Shown here: piece after piece, positions 25,701 to 32,903 of the stretch | Numbering within the stretch: position 1 is the stretch's first letter | How the letters are laid out: each line of letters opens with the position of its first letter | NCBI RefSeq assembly: GCF_015207285.1 | Contig: NZ_JADEXD010000066.1 | Location: 1 to 32,903 of the forward strand | Origin: Tychonema sp. LEGE 07203 | GTDB lineage: Bacteria; Cyanobacteriota; Cyanobacteriia; Cyanobacteriales; Microcoleaceae | Reading direction: 5' to 3' | DNA length: 32,903 nucleotides | Notes under the pieces: generated by a model | What the model was told of the DNA's origin: nothing | The model's input: only the letters and a program-made list of their open reading frames with translations | Databases searched by the model: none | Translations under genes and position numbers: made by a program

Positions 25701-26357
25701 ATCCGCTAATTTTGCCTGAAATTCGAGGGGATTAACTCGATCGTTGCTGGCGAGTTCGATCGCCTTTTTCAATTCCGACTTCAACCCCTCAACTTCTTCT
25801 TTCACTAACCCAGGAATTAACGGTTTGATTAAATTTATCAACTCCTGCGGTTCAGACATCAGCTTATGAAAATTTTCTAACTTTTGTTCGGAGTTCAAAA
25901 CATGACTGTACAATTCCGGCACATCCCTTTCAAGCACCAATTGCTGCAACTGCTTGAGTTGCTGCGCTGCTTGTTCTAATTCTTCCTCCGACAATCGATA
26001 ATTGTTGGCTGAATTCGCGCTACTAGATAAACCTGACTCTTGATTGTTTTGTAGGTTTTGAGATGGTATCTCTTCCTGGTTCGTCAATACTTCGGGTACA
26101 ATCGCCGATGATTCAATCACAAAAGATAACCTAGTGCGCCGATTTTTCTCCTCCTCAAATCGCTCCACAGGCTGTTGGGAAGGGGGTAGCTTCAGCTCGG
26201 AAAACCCCTTTTTTGATTTTTTTAATAACTGCAATTCAGTCAGTATGGTTAGCAATTCCTGAAGTTGATCGCCAGCGTTAGGAATTGCCAGACTTCCCTC
26301 AGAAATCTCTTTTTCTGACTGATATATTTTGCCTGAATTCTCATTAGATGCTGCCAT
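22749..26357 (-). CDS. Large OmpA-family protein with helical repeats, membrane segment and BON-like domains
   Basis: 1202 aa. Residues 1-160: low-complexity and coiled coil. Residues about 169-650: roughly eight ~65-residue helical repeats with a core LMPxxxDLLNRKIxESKLEVAxAIAP. Residues about 665-770: PDEIAMAIAPEMASAIKQQI, MSDALYPILGSTILKYIAE and KLQGVSEAELLMKE, blocks I recall from other OmpA-family proteins. Residues about 770-890: a roadblock/longin-like sensor region (VFLIQTASGLVISAVQH). A single transmembrane helix lies near 920-942, then two BON-like domains (about 960-1085). The C-terminal OmpA/MotB peptidoglycan-binding domain has LYFGVGSAVLSP, IIGYSDF and RAANVKASLVKQGI. This suggests a cytoplasmic coiled-coil arm tied to the cell wall through the membrane. 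The function is unknown. It is transcribed alone. Confidence 0.85.
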   Translation of the reverse strand: MAASNENSGKIYQSEKEISEGSLAIPNAGDQLQELLTILTELQLLKKSKKGFSELKLPPSQQPVERFEEEKNRRTRLSFVIESSAIVPEVLTNQEEIPSQNLQNNQESGLSSSANSANNYRLSEEELEQAAQQLKQLQQLVLERDVPELYSHVLNSEQKLENFHKLMSEPQELINLIKPLIPGLVKEEVEGLKSELKKAIELASNDRVNPLEFQAKLADLENQIASFNYPQLPNLEQSIERLMPVVSDLLNRKVNESKLEVASAIAPTVNQVIQNQNGLEEKVVIIEDRLANIQQRSQQQPEDLVKQLVPVVSDLLNRKISELKLEVVEAVAPSVQVRIAWVEIEEKVLSIIEGRLAAQQSPIQKPEEIMAVLMPAITDLLNRKIDESKLEVAGAIEPLIESAILQREFQGKLSGVESRLNNLQRQQKSQPEEIMARLMPLMIESLNRKIDDTKLEAREGIASAVNTAIHNSGIAAQILQNESRIVEVQQQVLAEIEGLMARIMPAIVEMLSSNIAAAKLEIESAIAPAVDAIIQNQRIGARLANIEEKIVAIEHRIYESTDLFTDLLKPLIDELMVSHHAQLQKSVIESILPLLDEVVGYNYKLNGKVEELERKITEVEWGGDREELLSKIKLIFPEMLLQTINQSRESFSETIVPIIDEVINTKTKENRQSMGVAIAPAIPAGITHTISESPDEIAMAIAPEMASAIKQQIHLKPEAMSDALYPILGSTILKYIAETMRQINEKLESSLSTEGISRKIKAKLQGVSEAELLMKETTPLTVKAVFLIQTASGLVISAVQHSEGEQLESDMVAGMLTAIRAFVNDCISQSGNIAEIDAIEYGTSTIVLEVAGSCYLAVVMQGETRQWFKYKMRAIFKKILQEYGDIIQSFNGDPTAVPAEVNSNLQKLIETDNIKTKSPKQPILPIIGLAALGLVGIPWGIHQYRSSIAASIEADTNLALQSAPELSVYRLAADVKNRILEISGRVPNQKLRLKAEKIAQQTAPKLTIDNKIIAVEVPPDPVLAAADVKRTAELLNKLESINISARYAEGKVAVAGSVSQATDAEKITQAFEKIPGVKSVTNTVQTGSKPLSKTMAIRLYFGVGSAVLSPKDLTQKLNKVKEFMEKNSTKNFRIIGYSDFKSSPAENQKLALERAANVKASLVKQGISGNRIQVASTKGRPEGVEANQPLWLSRLVVFEVVN

Positions 26358-26552
26358 ACTTTGTTACCAAAATCTGATTTTAACCGATCGCCAAAAATGA
26401 CCTGTTGGTTTATCGCCTCACTACTGCGAAAATCAATAGACATCTCCAATAATTCTTGTGGAACTGGCAGGATACCTGCTGTTTACAGGCTTTTTAGGAT
26501 TTGTCTAATAGGAATGACACAATTAATTTTTCGCCCTGGGCCGATCTCGCGC

Positions 26553-27602
26553 CTATCGGCCTATCTTAACTGCTGTTCTGCGACTGGCCAACTCGGCCGC
26601 CAACTGCAATGCTGCTTTCATGCTGGAGGCATCGGCAATCCCTTGACCTACAATATCAAAAGCAGTGCCGTGATCCGGAGATGTGCGGACAAAGGGCAAG
26701 CCAATTGTTGTATTGACTGCTTTGTCGAAAGCCATCAATTTTACTGGAATCAACCCTTGGTCGTGGTACATTGCCAAGTAACCGTCGTGAGCTTCCTCGG
26801 CTAAGCCGTACCAAACTTTAGCCGGTTTTACCCACAGGGTATCCGGGGGTACTGGCCCGTCTAACTGCACTTGAGGAAAGCGATCGCGCTGCGTTTCCAA
26901 CCAAGGTATCATCCAGTCTTGCTCTTCCTTTCCCAGTTTGCCATTTTCGCCGCTGTGAGGATTTAAGCCAGAAATTGCAATTTTCGGTCTTTCTATCCCA
27001 AAATCTTCCCGCAAACACTCTACCAGCAATTCTAGTTTTTCGCTCAGCAATTCTGGAGTCAAAGCATCGGGTACTTGACGCAGGGAAATATGTGTAGTAG
27101 CGAGTAAAGTTACTAGCGTCCAACCGCTGTAGGGAGATGTGGCGGCAAACAGCATTCCGAAGCGCTGCGATTTGGCTTTTTCGGCCAGGAGTTCTGTTTG
27201 TCCGGGATAATTGTAACCTGCAGCCTGCCAGTTGGTTTTGGAAATTGGGCCTGTGACGATCGCACAAAATTCCCCTGCAAGGGTACGGGCGATCGCCCTT
27301 TCCATATAAGCAAAGCTAGCCGCTCCGCTAGCTGCACTTCCGACACCGGGGACAATAGCGCCCCATTTGCTGTCTGGTTCTATATCAATAATGTTTAATG
27401 TTTCGGGATTTGCCAAAGATGCCACAGCAGGATGGCTCGATCGCCACCCGTCGTAGGTTTCCTGCAAAATTGCCCGCGAACCGAAAACCGTCACTTTCAA
27501 AGCAGCAGCGGGATCTGCCAAGGCTTTGAGAATCACTTCCGGGCCAATTCCCGCCGGATCTCCCAGAGTTACAGCTAGTTTTGATTCCCGATCGAGACTC
27601 AA
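26553..27602 (-). CDS. pdxA: 4-hydroxythreonine-4-phosphate dehydrogenase
   Basis: Oxidises 4-phosphohydroxy-L-threonine in the DXP-dependent pyridoxal phosphate pathway, using NAD(P) and a divalent metal. 349 aa. Motifs: [18 protein letters not shown] at the N-terminus, [20 protein letters not shown] near 142, [14 protein letters not shown] with a metal-binding His near 165-170, [11 protein letters not shown] near 205, [16 protein letters not shown] with a metal-binding His near 280, and [21 protein letters not shown] with another His near the C-terminus. All key residues appear present. The start codon is TTG at 27602, supported by AGGAG at 27612-27616 with 9 bp spacing and by the conserved N-terminus. 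Confidence 0.94.
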   Translation of the reverse strand: MSLDRESKLAVTLGDPAGIGPEVILKALADPAAALKVTVFGSRAILQETYDGWRSSHPAVASLANPETLNIIDIEPDSKWGAIVPGVGSAASGAASFAYMERAIARTLAGEFCAIVTGPISKTNWQAAGYNYPGQTELLAEKAKSQRFGMLFAATSPYSGWTLVTLLATTHISLRQVPDALTPELLSEKLELLVECLREDFGIERPKIAISGLNPHSGENGKLGKEEQDWMIPWLETQRDRFPQVQLDGPVPPDTLWVKPAKVWYGLAEEAHDGYLAMYHDQGLIPVKLMAFDKAVNTTIGLPFVRTSPDHGTAFDIVGQGIADASSMKAALQLAAELASRRTAVKIGR

Positions 27603-28298
27603 GGCAGTTTTCTCCTACAAAATACAGGAATTTCCGCAACGAATGAAATTTTACCATTTAGGTAGCTAATTTCCGATAATTCTCCGAAAAATGCCGAAAA
27701 TCCGGCGAATGCCGCGCCGGGATGAAAGCCAGCACCAGGCTTGACAGTTTCTGGTAAGTTTTTGGATGGCGATCGTTGATATTAGTAGCTCGATACAGTA
27801 AAATACCTATCAGGGTAAAGGCTGTAACACAGTTGATACGTTAAAGTGCGATCGGCAAGTGGAACAACCCTCAAGAAGTAGTAATCTCAGGTGAGATATA
27901 GCCTTTCGAGCTCTCATATGAGGTACTGTCGGGAATCGGGTCCAAGAGCATCGGGCCTAAAAGCATCGGGCCTAAGGCTATCCTCATCTTTCTGATAAGT
28001 GCTATACCAGCCAATTTAGAAACTGTACAGCGAAACTTGACATTTTCCCCAAAACAGTAGGGCTCGGCAAAGCCCAAACTCTAGGTCAGTATCCTAGTAA
28101 GCTTGATTCAGATGAACCGGCACAGATTGTCTAAACTCGACTGTTTGGTTGTTACTTTGGTACGGTCAAACAGTTGAGAAATTGCTCGCAAGAGATAGCT
28201 AATCTTAAGCCGTCGTCTAATTGAGAATCCCCGTCTCTAACACAGCGGAGAGTGTCAAATTCTGTTGATTTTGCGATCGTCAAGGAACTCTAAAACAA
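27603..28298. other. About 700 bp spacer between divergent pdxA and petM
   Basis: It holds the promoter regions of both genes. A 14-bp near-tandem repeat AGCATCGGGCCTAA occurs twice around 27947-27976, and a GGGCT...AGCCC stem-loop lies near 28060-28075. No open frame has family support; a 68-codon minus-strand frame near 27871-28077 is probably spurious. Confidence 0.45.
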
Positions 28299-28403
28299 AT
28301 GAACCCTGAATTTTTCAGCGCAGCCTTTTTATCATTTTTCCTAATTTTCGTCGGTATCGGTGGAGGCTTCCTGTTGCTCAAACTCGAAGGCGGCGAAGAA
28401 TAA
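28299..28403 (+). CDS. petM: Cytochrome b6f complex subunit PetM
   Basis: A 34-aa protein, a single hydrophobic helix (about residues 6-27) followed by the ending LLLKLEGGEE. The short N-terminus MNPEFF, the helix and the K-x-x-G-x-E-E tail match remembered PetM proteins (for example Anabaena ending LLLKIQGAEE). PetM is a small thylakoid subunit of the cytochrome b6f complex. AAGGA lies 12 bp before the ATG. The ycf39 gene lies downstream, the expected cyanobacterial neighbour. Confidence 0.85.
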   Translation: MNPEFFSAAFLSFFLIFVGIGGGFLLLKLEGGEE

Positions 28404-28422
28404 GTTATAATACCAAACTTAG

Positions 28423-28487
28423 AAACCGGGTTTTTCTACCGCGAAACATCGTGTACCACCCTTGGCAAGATTAGAAAAACCCGGTTT
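28423..28487. terminator. Inverted repeat after petM (AAACCGGGTTTTTCT arms)
   Basis: Perfect 15-bp arms (28423-28437 and 28473-28487) with a 35-bp interior. It belongs to the same AAACCGGGTTT family as the duplicated element at 7660-7827. It may end petM transcription. Confidence 0.6.
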
Positions 28488-28600
28488 ATTCAATAGTGTC
28501 AGAGTCCTGAGTTATTAAAACATATCGTTACCAAGACATCAGTATCAAAGCCACAAGCAAAATTTTTATTAGTCGATAAATACGCAACGCTTTCTCTCAA

Positions 28601-28630
28601 ACTCTGGGACTCTGGGACTCTGGGACTCTC
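28601..28630 (+). repeat. ACTCTGGG 8-bp tandem repeat
   Basis: Three perfect ACTCTGGG copies plus a partial fourth lie in the leader region about 125 bp before ycf39. Confidence 0.85.
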
Positions 28631-28753
28631 TAGCCTGCCGGATACCGATGGTTAGATGAGACGATTTCAGGTTTTTGTTAAGTTTTTATAAAAAACTGAG
28701 AAAGACCTGATACTATTGTATAGAAAGTTTAAGATTCATAAATAAATCCCTAG

Positions 28754-29731
28754 ATGACTTTATTGATTGTAGGTGCCACCGGCACTCTCGGCCGCCAAAT
28801 AGCCCGCCGCGCCCTAGACGAGGGCTACCAGGTGCGCTGTTTAGTTAGAAATTACAGAAAAGCTGCATTTTTGAAAGAATGGGGCGCAGAACTGGTACCG
28901 GGGAACCTTTGCCAGCCCGACAGCCTGATTCCTGCACTAGAAGGTGTCAGTGCTATCATCGATGCAGCAACAGCCAGTGCAGGCGATTCTGTCAGCATCA
29001 AAAGAGTAGACTGGGACGGAAAAGTATCGCTGATCCAAGCAGCAGCAGCAGCAGGCATCAAGCGTTACATCTTCTTTTCCTTTCTCGATGCCGAGAAATA
29101 TCCGCAAGTCCCCTTGTTGGAAATTAAGCGCTGTACAGAGCTGTTTTTAGCAGAATCCGGTCTAGATTACACAATCTTGAGACCTTGCGGCTTTTTGCAA
29201 GGACTCGTGAACCTGTACGCCATGCCGATTTTGGACAATCAGGCAGTCTGGCTGCCCAACAAGCCGTCAGCCCTTGCCTACATGAACACTCAGGACGTTG
29301 CGAAGTTTGCCGTCCGGGCGCTTTCGGTTCCCGAAACCGAGAAAAAAACCTTTCCGGTAGTCGGAAATCGAGCTTGGGATGCTGAAGAAATCGTGCGGTT
29401 GTGCGAGCGACTGTCTGGGAAGCAAGCCAAAATTACGCGCACCCCAGATGCCTTGTTGCAAGCCACCCGTCAATTGGCTAAGTTCTTTCAGTGGAGTTGG
29501 AATGTAGCTGACAGATTGGCTTTTTCAGAAGTTTTGGCGGCCGGAAAACCCTTGAAAGCTCCGATGGATGATGTTTACAGTGTCTTCGGAATCGACCCCA
29601 AAGAAACTACTACTTTGGAGTCTTATCTCGAAGAATACTTTAATCTGATTCTGAAGAAGCTCAAGGAAATAGAGTACGAGCAGCTTAAGACTAAAAAACG
29701 GAGTAAACAAAAGATGCCCTTTACTTTTTAA
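28754..29731 (+). CDS. ycf39: Ycf39-type atypical SDR, photosystem II assembly factor
   Basis: 325 aa. The N-terminal Rossmann motif is GATGTLG (residues 7-13). It is an NmrA/atypical short-chain dehydrogenase-like NAD(P)-binding protein, with [19 protein letters not shown] and [13 protein letters not shown] as Ycf39 signatures and a C-terminal helical part with [14 protein letters not shown]. Ycf39 works with high-light-inducible proteins in delivering chlorophyll to newly made D1 during PSII assembly (family knowledge). Catalytic Tyr-x3-Lys of classical SDRs is not evident, in line with an atypical non-enzymatic role. It is co-directional with petM and nadK; only one base separates its stop codon from the nadK GTG. 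Confidence 0.92.
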   Translation: MTLLIVGATGTLGRQIARRALDEGYQVRCLVRNYRKAAFLKEWGAELVPGNLCQPDSLIPALEGVSAIIDAATASAGDSVSIKRVDWDGKVSLIQAAAAAGIKRYIFFSFLDAEKYPQVPLLEIKRCTELFLAESGLDYTILRPCGFLQGLVNLYAMPILDNQAVWLPNKPSALAYMNTQDVAKFAVRALSVPETEKKTFPVVGNRAWDAEEIVRLCERLSGKQAKITRTPDALLQATRQLAKFFQWSWNVADRLAFSEVLAAGKPLKAPMDDVYSVFGIDPKETTTLESYLEEYFNLILKKLKEIEYEQLKTKKRSKQKMPFTF

Positions 29732-29732
29732 A

Positions 29733-30650
29733 GTGCCGAAAGCTGGAATTATATACAACGATGTTAAACCTGTGGCTTGTCGCATCGCCGCAGAGTTGAA
29801 AGATAAGCTGATTGCCCGCGGCTGGGAGGTTTGCTCGGTTTCTGGTTCTGGAGGAATTTTGGGCTATTCTAGCCCCGATCGCCCGATCTGCCACACTCCG
29901 ATCGACCAACTCGTCCCCCCCGGTTTTGACAGCGACATGGAGTTTGCAGTGGTTTTGGGCGGCGATGGCACGGTGCTGTCTGCGTTTCGCCAAGTCGCGC
30001 CCCTCGGAGTGCCGCTGCTGACTGTCAATACCGGTCACATGGGCTTTTTGACAGAAACTTACCTGAACTTGCTGCCGCAAGCTTTGGAAAGGGCGATCGC
30101 CGGAGAATACGAAATAGAAGAAAGATCGATGTTGGCCGTGCGGCTGTTTCGGGAAAATGACTGCCTCTGGGAAGCCCTTTGTCTCAATGAAATGGTGCTG
30201 CACCGCGAACCGCTGACTTGTATGTGTCATCTTGAAGTGGCGATCGGGAATCACGCCTCTATTGACATTGCCGCAGATGGAGTAATTATCTCGACTCCGA
30301 CAGGATCGACAGCTTACGCCCTTTCTGCCGGCGGGCCTGTAATTATTCCCGGAATACCGGTGCTGCAATTGCTGCCCATTTGCCCGCATTCAATGGCTTC
30401 GCGATCTTTAGTGTTTTCCAACACCGAACCGGTCAAGATTTTGCCAGCGAGTCCGAACCGCATGGTAATGGTGGTAGACGGAAACGGCGGATGTTATGTT
30501 CTGCCGGAGGATTGGGTGCAAGTCGAGCGATCTCCGTACCTCGCCCGCTTTATTCGGATACAATCTTTTGAGTTTTTCCACATTTTGCGGGAAAAATTAG
30601 GCTGGGGATTGCCTCACATTGCCAAACCGAATTCGGTTGAGTTGCCTTAA
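29733..30650 (+). CDS. nadK: NAD kinase
   Basis: Phosphorylates NAD to NADP with ATP. 305 aa, starting at a GTG one base after the ycf39 stop, which suggests translational coupling. The GGDGT motif is at residues 76-80, followed by [19 protein letters not shown] and [22 protein letters not shown] (the conserved catalytic/adenine-binding block), then a C-terminal beta domain with [20 protein letters not shown]. All defining motifs are intact. It joins pncB, nadD and nadE as an NAD(P) gene, though about 24 kb away from them. Confidence 0.95.
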   Translation: MPKAGIIYNDVKPVACRIAAELKDKLIARGWEVCSVSGSGGILGYSSPDRPICHTPIDQLVPPGFDSDMEFAVVLGGDGTVLSAFRQVAPLGVPLLTVNTGHMGFLTETYLNLLPQALERAIAGEYEIEERSMLAVRLFRENDCLWEALCLNEMVLHREPLTCMCHLEVAIGNHASIDIAADGVIISTPTGSTAYALSAGGPVIIPGIPVLQLLPICPHSMASRSLVFSNTEPVKILPASPNRMVMVVDGNGGCYVLPEDWVQVERSPYLARFIRIQSFEFFHILREKLGWGLPHIAKPNSVELP

Positions 30651-30754
30651 TAGTTGTTGTTGACACTCCCCGACTATCAAGGTACGGGGATTGTTGGCTC
30701 AACCAGTTGGAAAAAGCCTTTTTGTTAAACGTGCCGAATTTAAGTCCTTGAGTG

Positions 30755-31294
30755 CTATTGAGTAATGCGAATCGAATCTTGAATTTGCTGAACTTGTTTT
30801 TCTGTATCACTGTCGGAGTAGAAAGTTCCTAGCATAATTGTTTCATTTTTTCCTGTGGCAACATAGGTGACAATGCCTGCGGGAAACCCGTCGTTATAGT
30901 CTTCATACAAGCGCACTGCTTTTTTGCCGTTAATCGTTAGACGTTCGGTTTTAGTCGTGGTCTTAGGCCAAACTCTAGAATTCGGTTTTGTCGCGGTCGC
31001 GGTTTCCAGGTCTTCTTCACTGATGGTTGCAACCACGCGAATCAAACCCTTGGGGGCAAATCCACCTCCTCTGTCGGGGAACTTTTTGTTGTGTAATTCA
31101 AGGCTATTCGCACTTGCGCCCCTTGGATTTTCGAGCCAATTTCGGGGTGCTTTGAAGGTCAGATTGCCGATCGCGTGGGTTTTGAGCTGTGATTCTTGGG
31201 TTTGGGCTTGGGCGAGTAGGGTACTGTGTTCTAAGAATAGGGTGGGTGTCGCGATCGCGATCGTACTGGCGAGGATAGTCAGGAATTTCTTCAT
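30755..31294 (-). CDS. Hypothetical secreted protein
   Basis: 179 aa. Residues 1-30 form a Sec-type signal peptide (MKKFLTILASTIAIATPTLF, then a polar AQAQ region that fits a signal-peptidase site). The mature region begins with IGNLTFKAPRNWLENPRG, followed by mixed beta/alpha sequence with IRVVATISEEDLETAT and GIVTYVATGKNETIML, ending in a helix QVQQIQDSIRIT. The arrangement is reminiscent of PsbP/Mog1-like folds found in exported proteins, but I cannot confirm family membership. Convergent to nadK. Predicted periplasmic or thylakoid-lumen location. Confidence 0.6.
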   Translation of the reverse strand: MKKFLTILASTIAIATPTLFLEHSTLLAQAQTQESQLKTHAIGNLTFKAPRNWLENPRGASANSLELHNKKFPDRGGGFAPKGLIRVVATISEEDLETATATKPNSRVWPKTTTKTERLTINGKKAVRLYEDYNDGFPAGIVTYVATGKNETIMLGTFYSDSDTEKQVQQIQDSIRITQ

Positions 31295-31432
31295 TGGCGA
31301 GTATGTCCGATTGATAGTTTTGGCAAATATTATGCAGGCTTAAAATGCCCGCCATGTTTCACGATTCAAGAAAAAGCCATTACCTTTCTCATTCGTACAA
31401 GTCCAACCGGCTGCCATTGCCTTACAGCTCTG

Positions 31433-31517
31433 TTTATTCTACCAATTTTCTGTAGGTCAAGCTCTCGATTGAGCTTCCGAATCATCTCCCAAGTCAGGCA
31501 GTGTTTACGAGATAGCG
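31433..31517. repeat. 85-bp direct repeat, copy 1
   Basis: Starts TTTATTCTACCAATTTTCTG. It is matched by copy 2 at 32610-32694 in the same orientation, with four mismatches in 85 bp. The copies flank the fic gene. Confidence 0.9.
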
Positions 31518-31558
31518 TTGGTACGATCGAACATTTTTGTTTAACATCCTACCATTAG

Positions 31559-32500
31559 CTATTCCCCATTCCCTAAACCACCGCTGCGATCGAGAAAATC
31601 AGTAATCTCCTGATAAAAAGCCTGTCCCTTTCCCCTGCTGCTACTTGCAGTCACCAATAATCTTAAAACTTCCACAAGCGAACTAATCGTACTATCAAAA
31701 ATCAATGCAAAAAGCTGGCTTAAATCATCTTGGTTTTGTTGCCCGTAGGCTAAAGCATTAATATAATCATTACGAATTTTGTTGTTAATCACCACAATCG
31801 GATAGCCAGCACGGATTAAAAGTAAATTCATTAATAACCTAGCCGTTCGACCATTCCCATCCCGAAAAGGATGAATCGAAACAAACCGATAATGAGCGAT
31901 CGTTGCATATTCAACCGGATGGAGCCTTAAAGCAGATTCCGAATTCAGCCAGCTCGCAAAATCTCCCATTAATTGAGACAATAAATAATGGGGAGGATAA
32001 CGATAATTAGTTCCTGCCGCCATCACGTCCAGAGTGCGATAACTACCCGCTTCCTCCGGGTTAATTTTGCGAAGAATAAGATTGTGAATTTGCTTAATTT
32101 CCCATTCATTAATCTCCGTATCTTTTTGGGCTAAATTTTCAATATAATCGATCGCCTCCTTATGTCCAATAACTTCTAAATGTTCGTCAAGGGTTTTGCC
32201 CCCCACAGTAATGCCCTTCGTTAAAACTAATTCCGTTTCACTTTGGGTTAAAGTATTACCCTCAATGGCATTTGAGTTATAAGTAAAGCGAACATCATAG
32301 AGCTTTTTGAGTTCGGCTACGAGGGTGGAATCGAACGGTCTAAACTCATCTAGCCAAGCTTTTAATTTATCAATTCGTTCTAATTTAAGCCGATAATTCA
32401 TCATTAAATAGTTGTCGATCGAAGAGGTTAATGAGAATTCCTTTTGTTGACCTAAAATAATTACCTTTTGAATGAATTTCTCGTATAGTTGAGTCTCCAT
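31559..32500 (-). CDS. Fic-domain protein (probable AMPylase)
   Basis: 313 aa. The Fic motif HPFRDGNGRTAR (about residues 207-218) matches HPFx(D/E)GN(G/K)R; the catalytic His is the first residue. An N-terminal inhibitory helix with SNAIEGN (about residues 75-81) has the (S/T)xxxE(G/N) pattern of class II self-inhibited Fic proteins, so activity is likely regulated within the protein. Fic proteins transfer AMP or other phosphate-containing groups to hydroxyls of target proteins (family knowledge). The start at ATG 32500 has a GGGAG at suitable spacing; ATGs at 32404 and 32401 give about 280 aa, closer to many family members. No separate antitoxin gene is clear. The gene lies between two 85-bp direct repeats. 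Confidence 0.88.
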   Translation of the reverse strand: METQLYEKFIQKVIILGQQKEFSLTSSIDNYLMMNYRLKLERIDKLKAWLDEFRPFDSTLVAELKKLYDVRFTYNSNAIEGNTLTQSETELVLTKGITVGGKTLDEHLEVIGHKEAIDYIENLAQKDTEINEWEIKQIHNLILRKINPEEAGSYRTLDVMAAGTNYRYPPHYLLSQLMGDFASWLNSESALRLHPVEYATIAHYRFVSIHPFRDGNGRTARLLMNLLLIRAGYPIVVINNKIRNDYINALAYGQQNQDDLSQLFALIFDSTISSLVEVLRLLVTASSSRGKGQAFYQEITDFLDRSGGLGNGE

Positions 32501-32523
32501 CTTTGAAAATACTCCCCCATTCC

Positions 32524-32589
32524 CTAAAACGGCACGTCAATCCCCAACTCCTCACAAAATCCCCGAATCACTCGATCGTTCTCCTCCAT
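32524..32589 (-). CDS. Short C-terminal-like reading frame upstream of fic
   Basis: The minus strand reads IETLDRAMEENDRVIRGF then CEELGIDVPF and a stop at 32524, and is preceded by a stop just inside repeat copy 2. The ATG at 32589 would give 21 residues. The charged, protein-like composition suggests a gene tail rather than a full gene, but the parent is not recognised. Confidence 0.3.
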   Translation of the reverse strand: MEENDRVIRGFCEELGIDVPF

Positions 32590-32609
32590 TGCCCGATCCA
32601 GCGTCTCTA

Positions 32610-32694
32610 TTTATTCTACCAATTTTCTGTAGGTCAAGCTCTCGATCGAGCTTCCGAATCATCTCCAAAGTCAGGCAGTGTTTGCGAGATAACG
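32610..32694. repeat. 85-bp direct repeat, copy 2
   Basis: Direct repeat of 31433-31517 with four substitutions, located upstream of fic. Both copies hold partly open frames on the minus strand (NRYLANTA-stop in one, LSRKHCLTLEMIRKLDREL in another), so the repeat may derive from a gene fragment. Confidence 0.9.
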
Positions 32695-32903
32695 ATTGAG
32701 TTCAACGGCGGTTAGTAACCCTGGCATCCCCACCGATTATCTTTATTCCGCCGTTGCAACGATTTGTTAGGTAGCTGGCAACGTATCATCAGCAGGGTAA
32801 GAGCATCTCAATCAGTCTTGACAAAAGGATTTGAGAAGAAGCATCATGTATTCATCATTCATTGCAGCCCGTTTCCTTTTCTGTGGCAAGCTACGCTTGA
32901 GAG
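32695..32903. other. Right end of window, no gene seen
   Basis: No supported coding sequence. The minus-strand frame MPGLLTAVELNRYLANTA begins around 32733 and ends in repeat copy 2; it is too short to assign. Confidence 0.4.

Noticed and set aside
27871..28077. 68-codon minus-strand open frame in the pdxA-petM spacer
   Set aside because: It includes a short direct repeat (GPMLLGPMLLDP) created by a 14-bp DNA repeat and has no family similarity or ribosome binding site.

Overview
This window comes from a cyanobacterium, most likely a filamentous Oscillatoriales-type strain (Microcoleus/Oscillatoria-like; the lineage is inferred). The evidence is many HIP1-like GCGATCGC octamers, the photosynthetic genes ndhL, petM and ycf39, the ndhL-DUF3007-trpA and petM-ycf39-nadK neighbourhoods, pentapeptide-repeat proteins, and intergenic spaces full of heptamer arrays and short MITE-like inverted repeats.

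Left part (1-7.9 kb): after a 49-aa small protein on the minus strand comes a plus-strand NAD block. pncB makes nicotinate mononucleotide, nadD adenylates it, and nadE (glutamine-dependent) amidates it to NAD. nadD overlaps a Nudix-winged-helix protein of the NrtR regulator type whose Nudix box has lost key glutamates, so it is probably a sensor/repressor. A PchB/chorismate-mutase-like protein lies between it and nadE. nadE is followed closely by an RTX-repeat/DUF192 fusion and by a stand-alone Csx3/Crn3-family protein, with no CRISPR array or other cas gene in the window. The most distinctive arrangement here is this orphan ring-nuclease-like gene at the end of an apparent NAD transcription unit.

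Middle part (7.9-21.6 kb): a GAF-PAS-histidine kinase that looks like the detached C-terminal half of a large Ser/Thr-kinase/ATPase/histidine-kinase protein; a helical lipoprotein; a heptamer/36-bp interspersed repeat array; trpA with eight 14-bp repeats just upstream; DUF3007; ndhL; an intron-less tRNA-Leu(UAA); mutS; two divergent pentapeptide-repeat genes with a remnant of a third; and a heavily frameshifted minus-strand pseudogene region that includes the C-terminal part of a NucA-type nonspecific endonuclease.

Right part (21.6-32.9 kb): birA; a 1202-aa OmpA-family protein with about eight ~65-residue helical repeats, a predicted membrane segment and two BON-like domains; pdxA; the tiny petM; ycf39; nadK, which makes NADP and completes the NAD(P) theme; a secreted protein; and a Fic-domain protein flanked by two 85-bp direct repeats.

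Most housekeeping calls rest on clear motifs. The regulatory and evolutionary interpretations are inference.
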